Of a stretch of 64,000 nt of DNA, positions 1 through 11,540 are shown in pieces. Source of the stretch: Dicyema japonicum (Eukaryota > Dicyemida > Rhombozoa > Dicyemidae); NCBI GenBank assembly GCA_011109175.1, contig RDEW01000022.1:291834-355833 (forward strand), given 5' to 3'. Numbering within the stretch: position 1 is the first letter of the stretch; every line of letters begins with the position of its first letter. Under the pieces are notes generated by a model. The model saw nothing but the letters and a program-made list of their open reading frames with translations. It searched no databases and was not told the origin of the DNA. The position numbers were made by a program, and so were the translations under genes.

Positions 1-265
1 ACGACTCATAGTCGTGGTTCCATATTTCTCCGCTTTTGTGAGGAGGATGGAAACCCTCTTCTATTTCAAGGCAAAAAAACCGGTTGGTACAAAAGTTCCC
101 TTCTCCACCTAGATTCATCTGCGGGAATGAAATATGGGTATTTCGAATGGTGGTGGTATGAAGGTATGATAGAAGACCAGAAGTTGAATGGCTCAATTGA
201 TTGCGGGAACTGGGATCACCTAACTGTTTGACGTTTTTTTCTGTCTTTCTGGAATTCTAAATAAA
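1..265 (+). repeat. Non-LTR retrotransposon 3' end, decayed
   Basis: There is no usable reading frame. The stretch ends with GGGATCACCTAACTG near 212 followed by a TTCTTTCT-like run and AAATAAATCA. This matches the 3' terminal block shared by many LINE copies in this window (compare 34177-34240 and 55235-55305), but the second arm of the stem is lost. It is probably the 3' untranslated end of a LINE entering from outside the window. Moderate to low confidence. Confidence 0.4.
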
Positions 266-269
266 TCAC

Positions 270-652
270 CAGAAATGGAAGAACTAACATATCACGTTTG
301 CTCTAAACCTGGTAAGCCAAAGGCCTCCTCTACATCATCTACAGTAACGCACCTAAGTTCTTTGATACCATTCATTTCGGAAGGCTTCAGCGAACCAGGG
401 CACGTTATTAGTCTCATGAAGATCCAAAAGGCCTTTGACTCAATTCCGAGAAACTGACTAACTAGGAAAGTCTTCAACACTTCTATTTATCCGATTTTGA
501 AATGCTGGATAACCAACTTCCTTATCGGAGGAGAGAACAGAGTGTGTATAGGCCTTTCAAAATCGAGACCCAGTCTTCTAAAAAATGTCGTTCCTCAAGG
601 ATCACCTTTCTTGTACAGAAATTAATCTTTTTGGGGAACTTATCTCCATACA
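270..652 (+). pseudogene. LINE reverse transcriptase fragment (CR1/L2-like), left part
   Basis: Reading frames show KPGKPK near 310, MKIQKAFDSIPRN at 417-457 (RT motif A, the F/Y-D-S box) and VVPQGSPF near 588-612 (motif B). The region is broken by stops and shifts and by an insertion: the same element resumes at 1981 after an opposite-strand LINE with a 10-bp duplication. The RT would copy the element's RNA at the target site. It is clearly dead. Clade assignment rests on similarity of these boxes to the copies at 8075-10330 and 54345-55310. Confidence 0.7.
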
Positions 653-662
653 GAGACTACTA

Positions 663-1970
663 ATTTAATTTTTTTTCGACGAATAGTTTTCCATAAAAGA
701 CTCGTGGATTTCATATGTCCAATAGATGATAATAGGCGCTTCCACGCCCTATCTTTCTTTTCTCTGATGAGCTTTGTAATTCTCTGATTTAAGCATTTTA
801 TATTTTGCAAATCAGAAGAGGTTTGCAGATGATTCATCTTCAGGGAGTTTCTTTGTTTGATGAGGAGACGAGTCTCCGAGTCCAGAGTAGGCTTGTAGGA
901 TTTGTAAACTGCACGTGGTACAAACAACTTTTCAGCTTGAAGGATTACATGGTTTAGATGGTCTACTGCTTTGTCGATGGAGCAAAATGAGGTGGGATCA
1001 AAGTTTATTAGGTTATTGTCAATGAAGAGCTTGAAATTCGACCAGTCAGCTTTCTTGTAGACCTTGAAGGTTGCTTTAATTCTACGCGAGTTATTGAATC
1101 GGCTCAGTTTTAATATAATCAGATTATGATCACTTTGAAAATCGTAGGAGACGTTCCATGAAATCTTCGGGCAATCCTAGAGGAAACAATGGATATGTCA
1201 GGGGAGGTTGGGTTGTCATTTCTTCGGATAGGTGTCCTTGTGAACATATTCGGGTGATTCAAAATCACCATTTTTTCGAGAGAGTCGATAATTAAACTCC
1301 CCCTCTTGTCTGCCGACTGGGTACTAAACCATTGCGGATGTTTGGCGTTGAAATCCCCACATAGTAACACATTTCGAATTTCTTGTAGTTTGTCGAGCTT
1401 CGGAACATAGTTTTTAGGACAGGATCCCGGCGGTGGAATGTAAATGTTGATTAGAATAAGATGTTCTGACCCATTAATAAGATCAATAGAAATTTGTTCC
1501 GCGGTCTTGTCGTGTAGAATTAAATCATCCACTTGCATGCTTACATCGTGGAAGGATAGACCGTTTCTGATAATTGTGAGTAAGCCGCCACCACGTCCAA
1601 TGCGGTCTTTTCTGATAGAGATGTATCCAGGAAAAAGTGGGGTTGAACTCTTTGTAGAAAGTTTTGACTCCTGGATAAGGCAGATGTCAATCTTGTGCTT
1701 CGTTAATAAAGATCGTAACTCCAGAATCTTTGCATTGAGTTGCATAATAACAAGGGGTTTTGGTCCGGGGTTTTGTTCAATATCTCCAGAAAGCAATAGA
1801 ATCCAGGGGAACAAACAACATCTCGAGTTTCCAGTTGAGGTATACCATCCAGGCATAAAGAGTCTGGATGGGGAAGAGCAAATGGTTCTTTTTGGTGTAT
1901 TACTATACTGAGCGCCACCACAAAAGGTGAACCACATGACGCCACGAGAAAAATAGCCGAGAAAAAAAAA
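663..1970 (-). mobile_element. 2A-bearing non-LTR retrotransposon, 5' part, inserted in another LINE
   Basis: Minus-strand frame 1119-2012 reads from a leader beginning MWFTFCGG through LLLSGDIEQNPGP (about 1762-1800, a canonical 2A ribosome-skipping motif) into an apurinic-type endonuclease (EEP): LIQESKL, GDFNAKHPQW and SPDISI are visible, and SDHN appears in the next frame near 1120-1130, so one shift breaks the domain end. Minus frame 640-927 is the linker towards the reverse transcriptase, which is absent. GAGACTACTA at 653-662 and 1971-1980 is a 10-bp target-site duplication. The element is 5'-complete and ends in an A-rich run (AAAAAAAATTAAAT on the minus strand), which is the reverse of the usual 5' truncation. 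It splits the LINE at 270-652/1981-2390. Confidence 0.8.
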
Positions 1971-1980
1971 GAGACTACTA

Positions 1981-2390
1981 AGAATCTTGGGAGTGATCTT
2001 TGACCCTTCCACCTGTTTTCTCTTTATTCGACAGATGCTCTGACAAGGAGTCTTTGGAAACTCAATATTATAAAGACAGTCTTAAATTCAGGGTTCCAGC
2101 TTCCACCTTTTTAATCAGTTCATAAGTCGACGGTGCTTCGTGGGCCTATGGCAGGTCAGTCTCATATTAAAAGACTATAAACTCTCCATAAAGGAAAATG
2201 GAACTAACCTCTCAATTCTTTCCTCTACTCCTCGACCAGTCTGCAATCCGGAATAGTGGTTTCTCACTCTGCCGTCAAATCTGATCGATTTATCGACCAG
2301 GGTTGGAAACCCAGTGGGCATAGGAAAGCAGTTGGAGATATGGAGGAACATTACAAAAACCTCACTCGTTGTGGAATACTAGGATTAATT
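1981..2390 (+). pseudogene. LINE reverse transcriptase fragment, right part
   Basis: The stretch continues the element broken at 652. The residues LGVIFD (about 1986-2003) correspond to the LGVTFD box that follows the catalytic YADD in the related copies at 10006 and 54816. The YADD box itself is missing, so an internal deletion had occurred in addition to the insertion. Frames are full of stops. Confidence 0.45.
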
Positions 2391-3545
2391 AGTCAATTTG
2401 ACCTCTCTTAGACTTCCATATGAAAATTCTTCTCTTGTAATGCAAGGTCTTCATTCTATTTGGGCCACATCACATACACCTGAGTGTCTGCTTCTGGTAG
2501 TTATTCTTGCTGTCCCTTCCAAAAATTGGTGTCATAAGGTTAACCAGTCCGTAATGTTCTGGAAGTTTGGTAGGCCAAAGAGTTGGTGGCATTTTCCAAA
2601 TGAATACATTTCCCTTAATTTACAGCCGTTTGTTGAATCTCTATTTTAGTAGTTTTTCCTCCATCGATCAAACTGTCGCCAAAACTAACTACTCTATTCT
2701 GAATGAACTCTGGGTTAGAGTTTTGAACGACAAACTAGAAGTCATGATAGACTCGGAATCTTTGTTGAGGCCCTTTCCAATACGACAAAAGATGCCCTAA
2801 GGAGCGACGCGATATAGAACTGGGTACGTCTTCTCAGTTTTGTGCGAGGGGACCTAATCGAGATGGTCACGGAAAGGAGTCTCTCGCTACCGCCATGAGG
2901 ACCAACATTCGTTCTTTTATAGGAGGAACCCATATCCCTTGTTGCCCCACATCTTCTAACCATACGCGTAGACAGATAGTCCGAACATGGATGTGGAAGC
3001 CCCTCAACCTATGGTATCGGTTCTCGGAGGACTCCCAGATACTGTCTTCCAAAATTTAGAGGTGATAATTCCAGCCCTGTTAGAAGCTGGATTAGAATTA
3101 AATTGCGGGAAATGGGAAATCTACAATTGTGGTTTTTCAAAAGAAAGTATTCAAAAGTTGTATCATCTTTCGCGAAATTACTACTGGACTTATTTCCACA
3201 CTCTATGAAGACCTTATATTCCTCGGATCCACAATCACCACGCGTGCAATGAGGAGAGCTATACGGGAAAAACGACTGTTACTCGGAGAAACTCTAGACT
3301 GTGTCTACTTGACGTGCATACAACATTCCAAAGAACAGCCTCAACGTACAAAGGTTTGCATATGTCTTTAGGACTGCTTCTTATTTCACCCAATATTACC
3401 AGGTCGCACATATTGACGGGATTTTCCGTTCGACAGAGGAGCGTATTTTCAACTTCCGGTTAGAGGAATATTCATGGAAGCAGGCCACACTACCGGTCAG
3501 ACTCGGAGAGCTTGGAATTCGCAACCCTGTAGACCAGAGGTTCCC
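2391..3545 (+). pseudogene. LINE RT C-terminal remnant (QATLPV...GELGIRNP type)
   Basis: Frames at 2987-3371 read AGLELNCGKWEI and LIFLGSTITTRAMRRAI, followed near 3450-3540 by EEYSWKQATLPVRLGELG and IRNPVD. The box W-x-QA-x-LPV-x-x-G-x-LGIR is typical of the C-terminal part of several LINE reverse transcriptases. The fragment at 50480-50990 on the other strand shows the same box. No catalytic motif is left and the frame shifts several times. What lies at 2400-2880 cannot be placed. Confidence 0.55.
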
Positions 3546-3639
3546 AACCTGGGTTCCGCGAAGTTCCAAAAATTTTTTAATTTTATTTTCAAAAGAATAA
3601 TTTTTCAAAAGAATAATTTTTCAAAACGAATTAATTTAA

Positions 3640-4100
3640 TTTGCGCGTCTAAATGGAGTCTTGTGACAGTGCATATCCTAAAGTTCGGTCGCATCGAGAA
3701 AGTTATATTGCCTTTGGTTTCACATGGACTGGGGACGTGGATTGCCCTCTACTACTTTGTGTTGGTTGCGGTGAAAAACTTGCGAATAGTGCTATAGCTC
3801 CAACGAAACTTAGATGTTGTTTCTCAACCAAGCACCCAGAACTTTCAAAGAAAAAAAAGAATATTTTATGCGAAATTGGACAAGAATAAAGTTCAAGCAT
3901 CCCGTTTTACAAAAAAAAATTCAAAATAAACGAAAGAGCACTGCATGCTAGTTGTCGAGATTGTCGCTAAAAATATGAAATCTGATGACATTGAAACCGC
4001 TTTGGTTCGGTGAATAAAAAATCTGTGCTTTTTGCGCTTCATGTGGATGAAAGTTCGAATATTACAGGCCGATCACTTAAGACTTGTAGCCGTACCTATT
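3640..4100 (+). pseudogene. hAT-derived ZBED5/FAM200-like fragment
   Basis: Frame 3653-3889 contains AFGFTWTGDVDCPLLLCVGC followed by GEKLANSAIAPTKL and a STKHPEL box. This is the N-terminal BED-like zinc finger seen in ZBED5/FAM200/SCAND3-type proteins derived from hAT transposases. About 4028-4070 reads FALHVDESSNITGRSL, which matches the L-x-L-DEST-D-I segment that follows in that family. Stops lie between the two and the dimerisation domain is missing, so it is a dead remnant. The fragment is metazoan in character. Confidence 0.65.
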
Positions 4101-4469
4101 TGTTTAGCCAACCCTTTATATTTTCTCAACGAGGTCTGGACGTCTGTGTGCCGGAAGTCTTTTGAAGATCTGCTAGTGTCATCTAACCAACATCGCCATG
4201 CCTGTTTGTTGTCTTCTGAGAGCGATGACTGGCTCATTGGAGTTTTTTGTAACTTTCTGGAGGATGAATGCGTCCGTATTAGGATCTCTTTACAACTAGG
4301 ATTAAAAGTTTGCGTACCGCATCCGTGCCAATGCAGAGACCAGATCGACTGTTTGGCCTACTTCTTCTCTCCTGCAGGAAAATTCCATCTTTAAAACCAA
4401 AAACACCTGCATCGAAACATTTACCCCTTGCAACTTATTCCAGAATGCCTCTGGCGCCTCTTCTGCCGC

Positions 4470-4720
4470 TGAGAAGTTCTAGAGGTTGAAACGGAAAAGT
4501 ACGCTCTTACCCAAGGATTTTTTTGTTCCGTTTGCTGTTGAGACGTCTGGTTCCCATTGCTTGTAATACTGGAATTCTTGAGTCGTCTAAGGAATCGTAT
4601 TTCTACACTATCATGAGCGCTGGTGGTTATTTGAAAAAATCTTGTTCGCCACCCTGAGAGGGAATAGCCACGCAGTCAGGGCGTCCGCTATATGACCATT
4701 TGCTCACTTTTTTCTGTAAT
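4470..4720 (+). repeat. Unclassified dispersed repeat, copy 1
   Basis: This stretch shares about 220 bp of clear similarity with 27185-27440, including GTACGC...CTTACCCAAGGATTTTT, TTGAGACGTCTGGTTCCC and GGGAATAGCCACGCAGTCAG. Copy 2 has an open frame (27194-27412) and this copy does not. No known family was recognised. It may be part of a larger retroelement. Confidence 0.5.
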
Positions 4721-5250
4721 AAATTGTTTAATTTTAAAGCTATTAAATAGATAAATGTGATAGAACGAAATCTTGCTAAAAAATGGACAGATATATCCAA
4801 GTTTAAAAACAATCAACTAGGCTTGCGTTTCTTGACGACGCTAGTTTTCTTGTGCAAACTACTTTGAAAGAAGATAATAAGAGATGGTCTATCTTCGATA
4901 GGCAGAAGTGATGACACCCAATAGGGATTAGTTAATAGTACGAATAATTTATTTTTGATAATGTTGTAGATATAATACATCAGCTGACTGATCATCAAAC
5001 ATTAACAATAAGATGGTCATATTAGCATCAACAATTCCTTACAACCATAACTAGCTTTACCACTTTACACATTATTAATATCCTTACTAGTAAACCAATA
5101 CAACCACAAGCTATATAATGTAACAACTCCCATATACTAACAGAATATCATTAAACACATGTCACTCCCAATAGCCTTGAGAAATATTGTCCTCTACAAT
5201 ATAACATCAAAATAACCTTTTCCTCACAATCAACAATCAATGGGTGATTT
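4720..5250. other. AT-rich stretch with no gene recognised
   Basis: Only short open frames are present and none shows a domain. The right end (5138-5250) may hold the 3' end of the coatomer gene at 5260-6147, because the minus strand reads SALQELNHPLIVD just below 5260, but the splice is not resolved. Confidence 0.4.
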
Positions 5251-5259
5251 AACTCTTGT

Positions 5260-6147
5260 AGTGCACTCATATAGTGATTGTATATATCATCTCCCTCACC
5301 CAATCTGTCCACCACACACACAATATTACATAGAACTTCCCCATCTCCACTGTCCTATAATAACAAATACCATCCACCAGTCTATACGCCTCCAACAGCA
5401 CAGAATACGCCTCAGCCAGTTTGTTTGCCCAATCAACGAAACTCCTTGAAAGTTCAACAGTCTGCAGAATTCCCAAACCTCTCAATCAGTTCCTTACAGG
5501 CATGGAAAGCATCATTCAGTCCCTTCACGGAATTCTACGTTACCACCAAACACTACCATGTACAAATTGTACTGAATCTGAGCCAGTTGAGTCACTACCG
5601 AGTCCTCGTCCAATTTCACCATCTTCTGCAACTCCTTACAAGCCAAGTCGTGGCGGTGAATACTCAGAAGGCCCTGAATCTTCATTCCCATACATTCCAC
5701 GTGGTCTTTTACGTTTGAGAGTAAGTTTATGGCCAAAATGTAGTTCTATTTGGTTATCAATGTTTACTTTTTCGTGGAACAAAACAATTGACCTCATAAT
5801 TGCAGCTAGAGGGGTCAGATAGGCGCTATCAGAAGAGACGTGGGATAGTATTTCACTGCTGTTCGGTAATGAAGGTAAATAACCGTGATTTATCGTCTGG
5901 TTTGCTAAGGTAAAGCGCTGTGGTGTAGATTTCTTTCAAATCCGAAGTGGACTGATCGTTAGAGTTGATTATAACGGAATATTTGTTCTGTACCATATAG
6001 ACTCGCTGAATTAGAGCCACAACTTCAGGATGTTGCTGGTTATTATATGGTAATTACTTTGTATTTTAATGCTTCTGATAATACTCTGTTGTAATGTCCC
6101 GTATGGAAAAAGTTTTCCATTTGTTTAAGAGATTCAGAGAATGACAT
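5260..6147 (-). CDS. COPE: Coatomer subunit epsilon (COPI), frame broken near 3' end
   Basis: COPE is the alpha-solenoid subunit of the COPI vesicle coat. From ATG at 6147 (MSFSESLKQMENFF) the gene runs through introns at 6036-6057 (22 nt), 5826-5856 (31), 5746-5767 (22) and 5535-5556 (22), then one of 23 nt near 5380. Diagnostic stretches: QRVYMVQNKYSVI, then HRHDLACKELQKM, KLDEDSVVTQLAQ and GLNDAFHACKELIE, which match the TPR-like core of COPE (family form LARKELKRMQ-DLDED-TQLA). Exons 1-4 join without disruption. In exon 5, near 5440-5480, two single-base losses break the frame (around GACTGTTG and AACTGGCTG), and the extreme C-terminus is uncertain. It is either a young pseudogene or a real gene with consensus errors. 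The retained introns rule out a processed copy. Confidence 0.75.
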
Positions 6148-6249
6148 CAACAAAAATAAGCTACGATATTCAAATTTAAATTATTATTATTTAAAAAAGA
6201 TAAAATTTTAATAATTATCTAATTAAGTGATTTCAATATCCTTTCAATT

Positions 6250-8052
6250 TCGAACGTAAAATCAAAATTGCGGCTAGAAAGAAATACTATCAAAGCAAAA
6301 ATAAGAAAAACTATACGCCAGCATAACAGAAATAAAGCACTGGACCAGATTAAGAAGATAGAATCTCTCAAGGACAACGCCAGATTTTACGAGGCTGTGA
6401 AACAGATAAAAGGAAATAGGCCCCATCAACCGATAATGATAAGAGATGACAAAGGAACGCAAATTGTGGACCAAATGGAAGTGGCTGAAATTATCGCTGC
6501 CCACTTTGGAAAACTTTTTGACCCAAGGAACGACACTATCAACCTAGAACGAGGAAAATTGGACGAGGAAATCACACCATATGAAGTTGAACTTGCGAGT
6601 TACAAGTTGAAAAACAACAGGACTCCTGGCCCCGACGGACTCGCTGGTGAATTCTTCAAATATTGAACCCAAAAGCTGTATGGATGCATCGCTAGGATCC
6701 TGAATGAAATGTACTATTATGGTCACACGCTGACCCTGGGAGAGGGTATCTTGATACCTGTACAGAAGGCGAATAAACCAAGATCTAAGGTGGAGAACCT
6801 CCGTCCGGTCATATTAATGAATTCACTTCGGAAAATTCTGGCGAACATAACATTACAAAGGATGGAAGGACGCCTAGATACTTTTCTGTCGCCATACCAC
6901 AGCGGATTCCGAAAAGGAAGATCTACTTCCGATGTTTTGTGGTCCCACAAGTGGAGATCTGCGGCCGTTCAAAAGTTCAAAATGTCTACAACCATCCTCG
7001 GAATCGACATTTCGAGGGCCTTCGACTCTGTCGACAGACGGAGGCTAATACTGGTTTTGGAAAGTTTCCTAGACGCTTCACTGTCAGAATGGCCACCACC
7101 CTCCTAGCTGATACTTGGCTCACTGTAAGAGTCGGGGGAGCCTTGTCTCGCCGATTTGAGACGACTGTTGGCACTCCACAGGGAGACCCATTATCACCTA
7201 TACTTTTTGTCATATACCTTGAAGCTGCTTTACGGGAGTCAAAACCGATAATGGGTGAAAAGACAAACATTATTGCGTATGCTGACGACGTAGACTTTAT
7301 TTCAAATGACAAAATACCGCTCACCCGCTTGATGGAAGAAGTGTCTGGAAGACTAGCCGAATGGTTCCTAACAGTAAATCCGGACAAGACTGACGTAACT
7401 GAACTCAAGAGGGAAGAAACAAGGACGGAGGAGTACTGGCGCAAATGCAAAAAGCTTGGCTCCCTCCTAGGAGACCATGAAGAAATTACGAGAAGGAAAA
7501 CCCTAGCACAAACTGCCCTCTCCAGATTAAAGAACATCTGGCTTCACAAAAAGGGCCTTGACATTATAACAAAAACTCGATTATACAACTCGCTAGTGAA
7601 ACCCATACTACTATATAACGCTGGTACCTGGGCCTGCTCAAGAAATGAACTGAAGAGGCTTAATTCGTTTCATAGAAACCAACTACAGCATATGATGTTC
7701 GAAAGAAGTGATACGAGGATGTCATCTAATCTTCTTATAAGAGGACGAAAACCTCAGAAAATTCAATGAAATTCTGGATACACGATGGAGGCTTTTCGGC
7801 CATATTTTGCGACTGGACCTAGATGCCCTCGCGAACGTAGCCATGGAGGATTACTTCATGTTGGAGGCCCCCCGTTTCCGTGGTCGCCCAAGGACGACAC
7901 TGGCAGTCGTTCTCGACGAGGACCTCAAAGAAATGGGACGGCATCTTGCAAGTGGAGAGGATCTTGACTGGTTGCGCACTGCGGCGTGAATAGGAGGAAG
8001 TGGATGAAACTAACCAGTGATTTGCTAACTCGTGTTGCACATGCTTTGTCAA
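6250..8052 (+). pseudogene. RTE-like LINE, 5'-truncated, RT nearly intact
   Basis: Three consecutive frames (6268-6666, 6709-7107, 6939-7769), then 7807-7989, give a long RT: NNRTPGPDGLAGEFFKY, a TGA at 6664, LRPVILMNSLRKILAN, GFRKGRSTSDVLWSHKW, GIDISRAFDSVD (motif A), TPQGDPLSPILF (motif B), AYADDVDF (catalytic box), LGSLLGDHEEITRRK and PRFRGRPRTTLAVVLDED at the end. One stop and two frameshifts (about 7085 and 7740) disrupt an otherwise well preserved protein, so the copy is fairly young. The endonuclease is missing because the copy starts at about 6250. It is closely similar to 48978-50460. Confidence 0.85.
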
Positions 8053-8074
8053 GTCCTATGACATAGCGATAAGT

Positions 8075-10340
8075 GCTTATAATAATAATATCGACGGACC
8101 TTAGAACATTTGGACTCAGACGACACCATGGAGCAGATCACTATCAAGTGGAGCTGTACTCGTCAGTTTGGATCAACTTGATTGACCTATATATTCCACC
8201 ACAAGGATCCTGCCCAAAATCCTACACCCAAATAACCCTGCCTCTCAGTACTAAAGAACGCTCTAATATGCGGTGACCTAAATGATTGACACCCGTTTGG
8301 CTATCTTCACAGTCCTCTGACACCCGAAGTGAGTTCATATTGATATGTTTATCCGGAATGATCTTAAATTACAGACAAGAACCCCTTTAAGGAGCACTGA
8401 TAGCTGCACCTCTCCTGTTTAACCCTATGTTCTCCTCTTTAGCAAGAATCACTAAATGGGATGTGAACTATGGTTTCTCCAGCGACCATAATCCCATCCT
8501 TCTCACGTAAAGGGATTTCGGAGACGCCGGACATTGCTGACCGAAGTGAAAAGTTTCAAGAATTATGAAGGTTGACTGGTATGGCTTCTCTGACTTCGTA
8601 GACTTGGAAATGGTCAAAAAACTATCATCCCATATCCGTTCGATAAATCATCAGTGTGTCCATTCAAAAGGCTGACAACATATTTATTCCCTCTCATCAT
8701 ACACGAATTATACATACCCTCAATTCTCGGACACTTACACTCATAAAACAAAGGAACCAAATGAAAAGATGCCATCGACGGAGTTGAAATCCATCAGACA
8801 ACTAAATAAAAGTATCAACCAGAGCATAAAAGACCATCAGGATCAAAGGTGGCGTCACCTAATCAATCGCCTTAACGGAAAAAGTTAATCTTATCAATTT
8901 GGAAAACATTAAAACAAATTAAATCAGAGTTGGAAGACACGAACGGAACCTGTAACCCCTCTCCAGAACTTATTTGTCATATACACCCTAATCTACTTAT
9001 GAAACATTACGCTGCGATCAGCTTCAAAAATTCTCTAAGCAACTGGATATCAAAGTACGTGCCCGCAAACCGAAAAATGAACCTAACAAGAACTATTCTC
9101 CGACAAGCAGGTCTCAGAGGTTATCGTCGGATTAAAGAACTCACGGGCCTGCGGCCCAGACAAAGTATCTTCAATTCATTTAAAACATTTAAACTAATAC
9201 GCAATTAGTTACCTAACGGAAATTTTTAGCCTGTCCGTTGACTGGAACACTATCCCTAAATATGGAAGAACTCGTCATCACTCCAATTCATAAGACCGGA
9301 AAACCAAAAGGAGATACCAATTTATACAGACCAATCTCATTGACCTCTACTATATCGTTGGAAAAGTTGATCCTATCTGAAATTACTCTTTCCCTAACTC
9401 AACCGAATTTCCAACACGGATTCCGTTCTGGAAGATCAACCACAACATTCCTATCAACGCGTTCACAGTTCATTGCGGATGGTTTCAACACTACCCCAAA
9501 ACACATGCGGACAAAATGGTCTCGATTGACATCAACAAGGCGTTTGACTAGATACCGAGAAAAGATTTAATTGGAAAAATTTTTGATTCAAAAATTCGCA
9601 CTAACTTGAAGTTATGGCTGACCAAATTTTTATCTGGAAGACGTGGAGGGTGATCTGTGGCTACCACAGATCACGTTTACTACCAAACGGATTGCCCCAA
9701 GGTTCGTTTTTGTCCCCCACTTTATTCAACTTTTCCTCCACGACCTGCCAGCAGACATTGACAAGGACTTCCTACTGCTTTTTTATGCTGACGATATCAT
9801 CATTGCTACAAGAAGCAGTTCAACATCAGAAGCAGTCTCACTCGCACAGAAGAAAGTGGATTGTATCCACGATTGGTTGATAGCTAACCGTCTCTCGGTA
9901 TCGGCTCAAAATCAACATGCACTCTATTCACCTCCGACCGGCGGTCCAAAGAAAAACCAGAAATCTTTATCGGACATACTCGGATACCTGTCACAAGAAG
10001 CCCTTAATCCTGGGAGTGACATACGACAGGATGCTTAATTTTACCTACCATGCCAAACAGGTTTTCACCAAAGAACTACAGAAATTGAATGTCACACGGG
10101 CCCTCATCCAGAAGACCCCAGCGAATATGAATGAAGCAATCGGAACCATATACAGTCAGACAATCGCGCCGGCTGTGGAATATGCCTCTGCTGCGTGGAG
10201 ATTCGCGTTATCAGAGGCCACTATCCAAAATTCCACTGTTGAATATTACCATTATGCCCTCCTTCCTTAGGAAATTTGATAAGGATAGATCTTTTTTTGT
10301 TCATAAGGTAGTCCACAGTTTCTACAACTGATTGACGAAA
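8075..10340 (+). pseudogene. CR1/L2-like LINE remnant with endonuclease and RT pieces
   Basis: The endonuclease remnant reads LIDLYIPPQGSCPKSY at about 8184-8230. The RT follows with ITPIHKTGKPKGDTNLYRPI (9270-9335), GFRSGRSTTTFLS, motif A near 9520-9550 (SIDINKAFD in the shifted frame), LPQGSFLSPTLFN, LLFYADDIIIATR (9776-9815) and LGVTYDRMLNF (10011-10043). Many stops and shifts occur; the order of boxes is normal for a LINE. There is no clear 3' stem-loop at its end. It is non-functional. Confidence 0.8.
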
Positions 10341-11540
10341 ACGATCAGATTCTTCAATGCAAATGCGAGGAAACATATTTTGCTTTTGTTGATCTTCAAG
10401 TAGTCCAGAAATGAAAAAAATAAATTTTCAGAATGCCCAGCTACGAATCAGCTTTTCCTGGCGAATTGAGCTTTGTTCCATTGAAACCAAATAGGTTGAA
10501 GGCCAGAGATGCCAAGCGTACCTAACAGTATGTTTCAGGAACTAGTAATGGAATATAACGGAGTATTCCTGCAACTCGCAGCACAAGAATGAGAACATAA
10601 CCTTCAGACAGTCTTCAAAAATTTGAATTAGATTTTGAGCCCACTAAACTTCAGGAGTCATTTCTTTGGGAATTGGTCGGCTTGACTTTGAAAACTTTGA
10701 AATCAACACGTATCTTTTTAATATGTCGTGATTCTTGGTTTTAAAAATGTCTGTTTGATTTCTGCATTTTATACAGCGGCTAAAGTATTCAGCCTTTCCT
10801 TGTCGATATTTTATGCGTATTTTAAATTCCTCACATTCACACACTTTTATGATGAAAGATCCGTAATAAGCCTACTCCTTTAGCATTTACAGTTTATTGC
10901 AGATAGAACCAAAGTTAACATCAAGGTAAACATAAAACTCTTTAGGTAACATTATGGGAAAAAATTATTATTTTTATGGAGGTACTATAATTGCTTAGGG
11001 GTAAAAATGCTTAGTGGGGACAAAAGTTCACCAGTACCGGCTTTCGCACATCCAGAAAACAATTAGACATTTTGTGTGATAGAGGTACCACTCAAACCTT
11101 CTGACCAAACTTCTTGGTTTACTGGTTGATCTAATTGTGTAATATACTTTCGAAGCAACTGCAGGGACTATGCGCAGGAAGCTTCAGAGGGTATCCCGAC
11201 TTAATGATTCCAAAGATAGTTAGTTTAGTAACCCCGACCTCACTAACTTGTAGGAGACCAGTGGCTATTACTTCCATAGATCTGATCGTGGGCGCATGGT
11301 TCTAAAGAAATCAAAAAGCAGTGTAAGTTCAATTCACTTTGTAAATAATATAATTAATGTAATTACGTGTATCGACTTTATCGAGTTGTAATTAACAGAA
11401 AATATTACTTAAATACGTAACTTATTTGTCGGCGTAGTATTATCATAAATCCAATGAAAGGTGAGAACATAGAAATAATAATAATTATAATAATAATTTC
11501 AACCAAAATGGGAATCAAGTAAATTTAATTAAATTATAAT
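10340..11540. other. AT-rich region, no gene assigned
   Basis: One minus frame (10644-10844) contains a cysteine-containing stretch, CECEEFKIRIKYRQGKAEY, that I do not recognise. The rest is low-complexity AT sequence with an imperfect AAT microsatellite at about 11475-11497. Confidence 0.35.

Noticed and set aside
5240-5822. Long open frames on the plus strand (5240-5449, 5278-5718, 5421-5822)
   Set aside because: They are antisense shadows of the coatomer epsilon exons on the minus strand and contain no motif.
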